64,000 bases of DNA, taken from the NCBI RefSeq assembly GCF_011753055.1, contig NZ_VWWJ01000001.1, positions 992,001 to 1,056,000 on the forward strand, read 5' to 3'. The notes under the pieces are model-generated. The model was not told where the DNA came from and did not search any database. It saw nothing but the letters and a program-made list of their open reading frames with translations. This document shows positions 61,940 through 64,000 of the stretch, piece by piece. The position numbers and the translations under genes were made by a program. The DNA comes from Burkholderia sp. Ax-1719 (lineage in GTDB: Bacteria > Pseudomonadota > Gammaproteobacteria > Burkholderiales > Burkholderiaceae). How positions within the stretch are numbered: position 1 is the first letter of the stretch; each line of letters opens with the position of its first letter.

Positions 61940-64000
61940 TTATTCAGCTACATGCGACCCTGGCTGGCCAGCCACGTCAATCAATACGATGCCAATATGG
62001 GAGCGAAGCGAATCCGGTAACGAATCAGCAAGTAAGGTTGCCATCTCACATGCACTCTCAGGTCGGGAGCGCCCCCCAGGCGGTAATGGCATTTTCCTGA
62101 CGCCGACGGAGCCAAACCAGAATACAACATAGATTCCATGACCAGCCGAATCTGGATCTCTTGTGTACTGACGAACAAGCTGCGCTTCGGGGGCCGTCCA
62201 GACATCGGCGTGGTAGTTGCGCTTGATCTCAATCGGTATTTTGAGTTTCCGGAATAGTGCAACGATGTCCGCACGTTTGTTGTCGACCATTCGGCCCTCG
62301 GGTTCGATGTGGATCCCTTTCAAACCAAGACGCTCCCGGAGAAGATCCAGCAGGACATCACGGCCACTTTCTTCGGATTTTGGATCTATCAACGTCCCTG
62401 AACCGGTCTCGTTCCAGAAGCGTTTGTAGATGTTGCTGTTTGAGTTTGAAATTCTATCGCCAACATCAAGCAAAGTATCCAGAAGCAAAGCGTAAAAATC
62501 CGATGCGGTAGCCGGTGCGCCATTTTTCAGGGCTGTGATGGTGTGCATCCAATCAGGCTGCTGATATTCTGCGTCGCGTCGGCGTACGGCTTGTTCGGCA
62601 GCAGCGTGCAGAATATTTTCCCGATAACTTTCAAGCGCCGAATCATCCGCTAGATGTTTCAACGCGACGCTCGCGCCTCGAGTGGAATGCGAGGCTAGCA
62701 GGTTTAGAAGTTTGCGCACAAGTTCTGCTCCGTCCCACGGGTTCCGATTTCCCCACCAACTTCCTGAAGGATGGGGCGTATTCGGGAAATGTGCGGCAGT
62801 GAGCAGAATGAGACGTTGAAGGATAGAAGGCGAAAGTGCATGGATTGCTGCAAACGGACTTGTTGCGTCCATGAGAGCGTCCGCGAGCGACCAGGCAAAA
62901 GTCACATCCACCGCAAGCTTGTCAAAGAAGACGCTCACAAAATCGCTCGATTCCACCAAAAACGCGCTCGCGAGCCAGCTAGATACGATGCCACGCCCCT
63001 GCGCATCACTAGCAACTCGCAATTTCGAAAGGGCAATAAATTCGTTGCGTACGGAGAGATCCGTGGAGGCGATCTTGAGTAGCAGACGTAGGTTCTGCTC
63101 GCGGATGTTCTCGTACTCAGTCAAAAACTCCATCGCAATGGAAGTGCGGTACGGTGCAAATTCTTCTGACGTAAGCAGTTCGTACAGCCCGCTAACGTGT
63201 TCGCGCTGTGCTTCAAGGTCACATTTGATTACCTTTTTATAGGTATCTACCACCAATGCCGGCCGTCCGGACATGAGTGACGTCTTCCACTCGAATGTAA
63301 CTTTTCGCTCCGAGTTTCCGACTCGAACGGAAGTTGGATGCAAAAGATCGATAGCTAGTGCTGCGGCCAAGACGCCCTCAGGAATTTGCCCGAGCACCTT
63401 ATTGTTGCCCGAATATGCCTCTGTAAGTCCGGCCACCACGCCAAACCATTGCGCCTTAAAGCCGCCATCACGCGACATTTGGGTGATGGCGCGGACGTCA
63501 GGCACGTCACAAGTGTTCATTGAAGCGATCAGCCCAGTCAGTGCCGATTCTGTGAATTCGTTACCGATATAAGGGACTAGCCTTGATTCTGGGGGAAGGC
63601 TGGTATCGACGTCATTGAAAATTCCGAGGTAGACTTGAGCAAGCCATCCAATCCACCGTAACGCCGTCCCGGCACGGATTTCCGATTCACTCGCGGCGAA
63701 ATCGGCTCGCCTACGTTGCAAGATTTCGAGACTCTTAGCTCGTTGTTCGTTTGCCCGCTGCGCTTGCTTTACCCTCCAATCGGAAATTTCGCAGAGGAGC
63801 ATCTTGTCTCGGATGCCACCTAGACTCTCATTTTCTCCTATAGCACAGAGGTACTCGACTGCAGCAGGGCGTTCTGAGGCCACGCTTAACAGCAGCGCAA
63901 GGGCGCTTTGATATACAACTCGAACATTCGCGCTTTCATGAGTACAAGCCTGAAGGCGTTCGATCAGCAAATCAAGCAATTCAACAAGCGGCACTGCTCC
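61940..64000 (-). CDS. Helical-repeat protein with C-terminal PD-(D/E)XK nuclease, 5' end outside window
   Basis: At least 686 codons, open to the right edge, so the N-terminus is missing. Most of the visible part is alpha-helical, with repeat-like hydrophobic spacing. Near the C-terminus, NKRADIVALF followed by IPIEIKRNYHADVW gives the D...ExK core of a PD-(D/E)XK nuclease, with QLVRQYTRD as the supporting helix. The remaining 70 residues are a tail. Large proteins with helical sensor repeats and a nuclease are common in defence islands, and the missing N-terminus may carry an NTPase. It converges on the ABC-3C operon. Confidence 0.65.
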   Translation of the reverse strand, partial: GAVPLVELLDLLIERLQACTHESANVRVVYQSALALLLSVASERPAAVEYLCAIGENESLGGIRDKMLLCEISDWRVKQAQRANEQRAKSLEILQRRRADFAASESEIRAGTALRWIGWLAQVYLGIFNDVDTSLPPESRLVPYIGNEFTESALTGLIASMNTCDVPDVRAITQMSRDGGFKAQWFGVVAGLTEAYSGNNKVLGQIPEGVLAAALAIDLLHPTSVRVGNSERKVTFEWKTSLMSGRPALVVDTYKKVIKCDLEAQREHVSGLYELLTSEEFAPYRTSIAMEFLTEYENIREQNLRLLLKIASTDLSVRNEFIALSKLRVASDAQGRGIVSSWLASAFLVESSDFVSVFFDKLAVDVTFAWSLADALMDATSPFAAIHALSPSILQRLILLTAAHFPNTPHPSGSWWGNRNPWDGAELVRKLLNLLASHSTRGASVALKHLADDSALESYRENILHAAAEQAVRRRDAEYQQPDWMHTITALKNGAPATASDFYALLLDTLLDVGDRISNSNSNIYKRFWNETGSGTLIDPKSEESGRDVLLDLLRERLGLKGIHIEPEGRMVDNKRADIVALFRKLKIPIEIKRNYHADVWTAPEAQLVRQYTRDPDSAGHGIYVVFWFGSVGVRKMPLPPGGRSRPESACEMATLLADSLPDSLRSHIGIVLIDVAGQPGSHVAE

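Overview
The window looks like the chromosome or a large secondary replicon of a betaproteobacterium, most likely a Burkholderiaceae member such as Paraburkholderia or Caballeronia. This is inferred from gene content: many LysR regulators, CaiB/BaiF CoA-transferases, a LivH-LivM/G-LivF transporter and a three-subunit membrane gluconate dehydrogenase. No rRNA, tRNA or CRISPR array was seen.

Region 1 (1-7.5 kb): two LysR regulators, a ChaC-type gamma-glutamylcyclotransferase, an HxlR regulator, and a mesaconyl-CoA pair (CoA isomerase Mct, then hydratase Mch) behind one of the LysR genes. Region 2 (7.7-21.6 kb): a long co-directional catabolic cluster. It holds a CoA-transferase, an aldehyde dehydrogenase, two SDRs, a quinone-reductase-like enzyme, a complete branched-chain-type ABC importer with a permease-ATPase fusion, a DUF1330 protein, a GMC alcohol dehydrogenase, an unknown protein and a metallo-beta-lactamase-fold hydrolase. 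Together these suggest import of an organic compound, oxidation of alcohol to aldehyde to acid, CoA activation and possibly lactone hydrolysis; the substrate is not identifiable. Region 3 (22-25 kb): an MdtG-like drug exporter and a small secreted NTF2-like protein.

Region 4 (25.1-29.4 kb): one 1406-residue protein with an N-terminal Cap4/DUF4297-like nuclease, a STAND-type P-loop NTPase and a long HEAT-repeat tail, a strong candidate for a single-gene anti-phage sensor. Region 5 (29.8-37.6 kb): a second catabolic cluster (GntR/FCD regulator, MHS transporter, Zn alcohol dehydrogenase, PcaC-like protein, aldehyde dehydrogenase, 3-hydroxyisobutyrate-dehydrogenase-like enzyme, divergent MBL hydrolase). 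Four copies of a TGTCAkACAAT operator in its promoter regions suggest that the local GntR protein controls it. Region 6 (38-42 kb): a chemoreceptor, a frameshifted CitE-type lyase remnant, a LysR regulator and a GFA-domain protein.

Region 7 (42.3-48.7 kb): decaying accessory DNA with a frameshifted XRE regulator ending in a heptamer tandem repeat, small membrane proteins preceded by a diverged direct repeat, an SH3-like coiled-coil protein, an IS607 element (serine recombinase TnpA plus TnpB with an altered RuvC-III motif) and an integrase scrap. Region 8 (49.0-52.9 kb): the gluconate 2-dehydrogenase gamma-alpha-cytochrome c operon. Region 9 (53-64 kb): an AT-richer defence-like island with a cytosolic trypsin-like protease, small unknown genes, a full ABC-three-component (ABC-3C) conflict system (nuclease-like effector, middle component, Rad50-like ATPase), and a helical-repeat protein with a C-terminal PD-(D/E)XK nuclease that runs off the window end.
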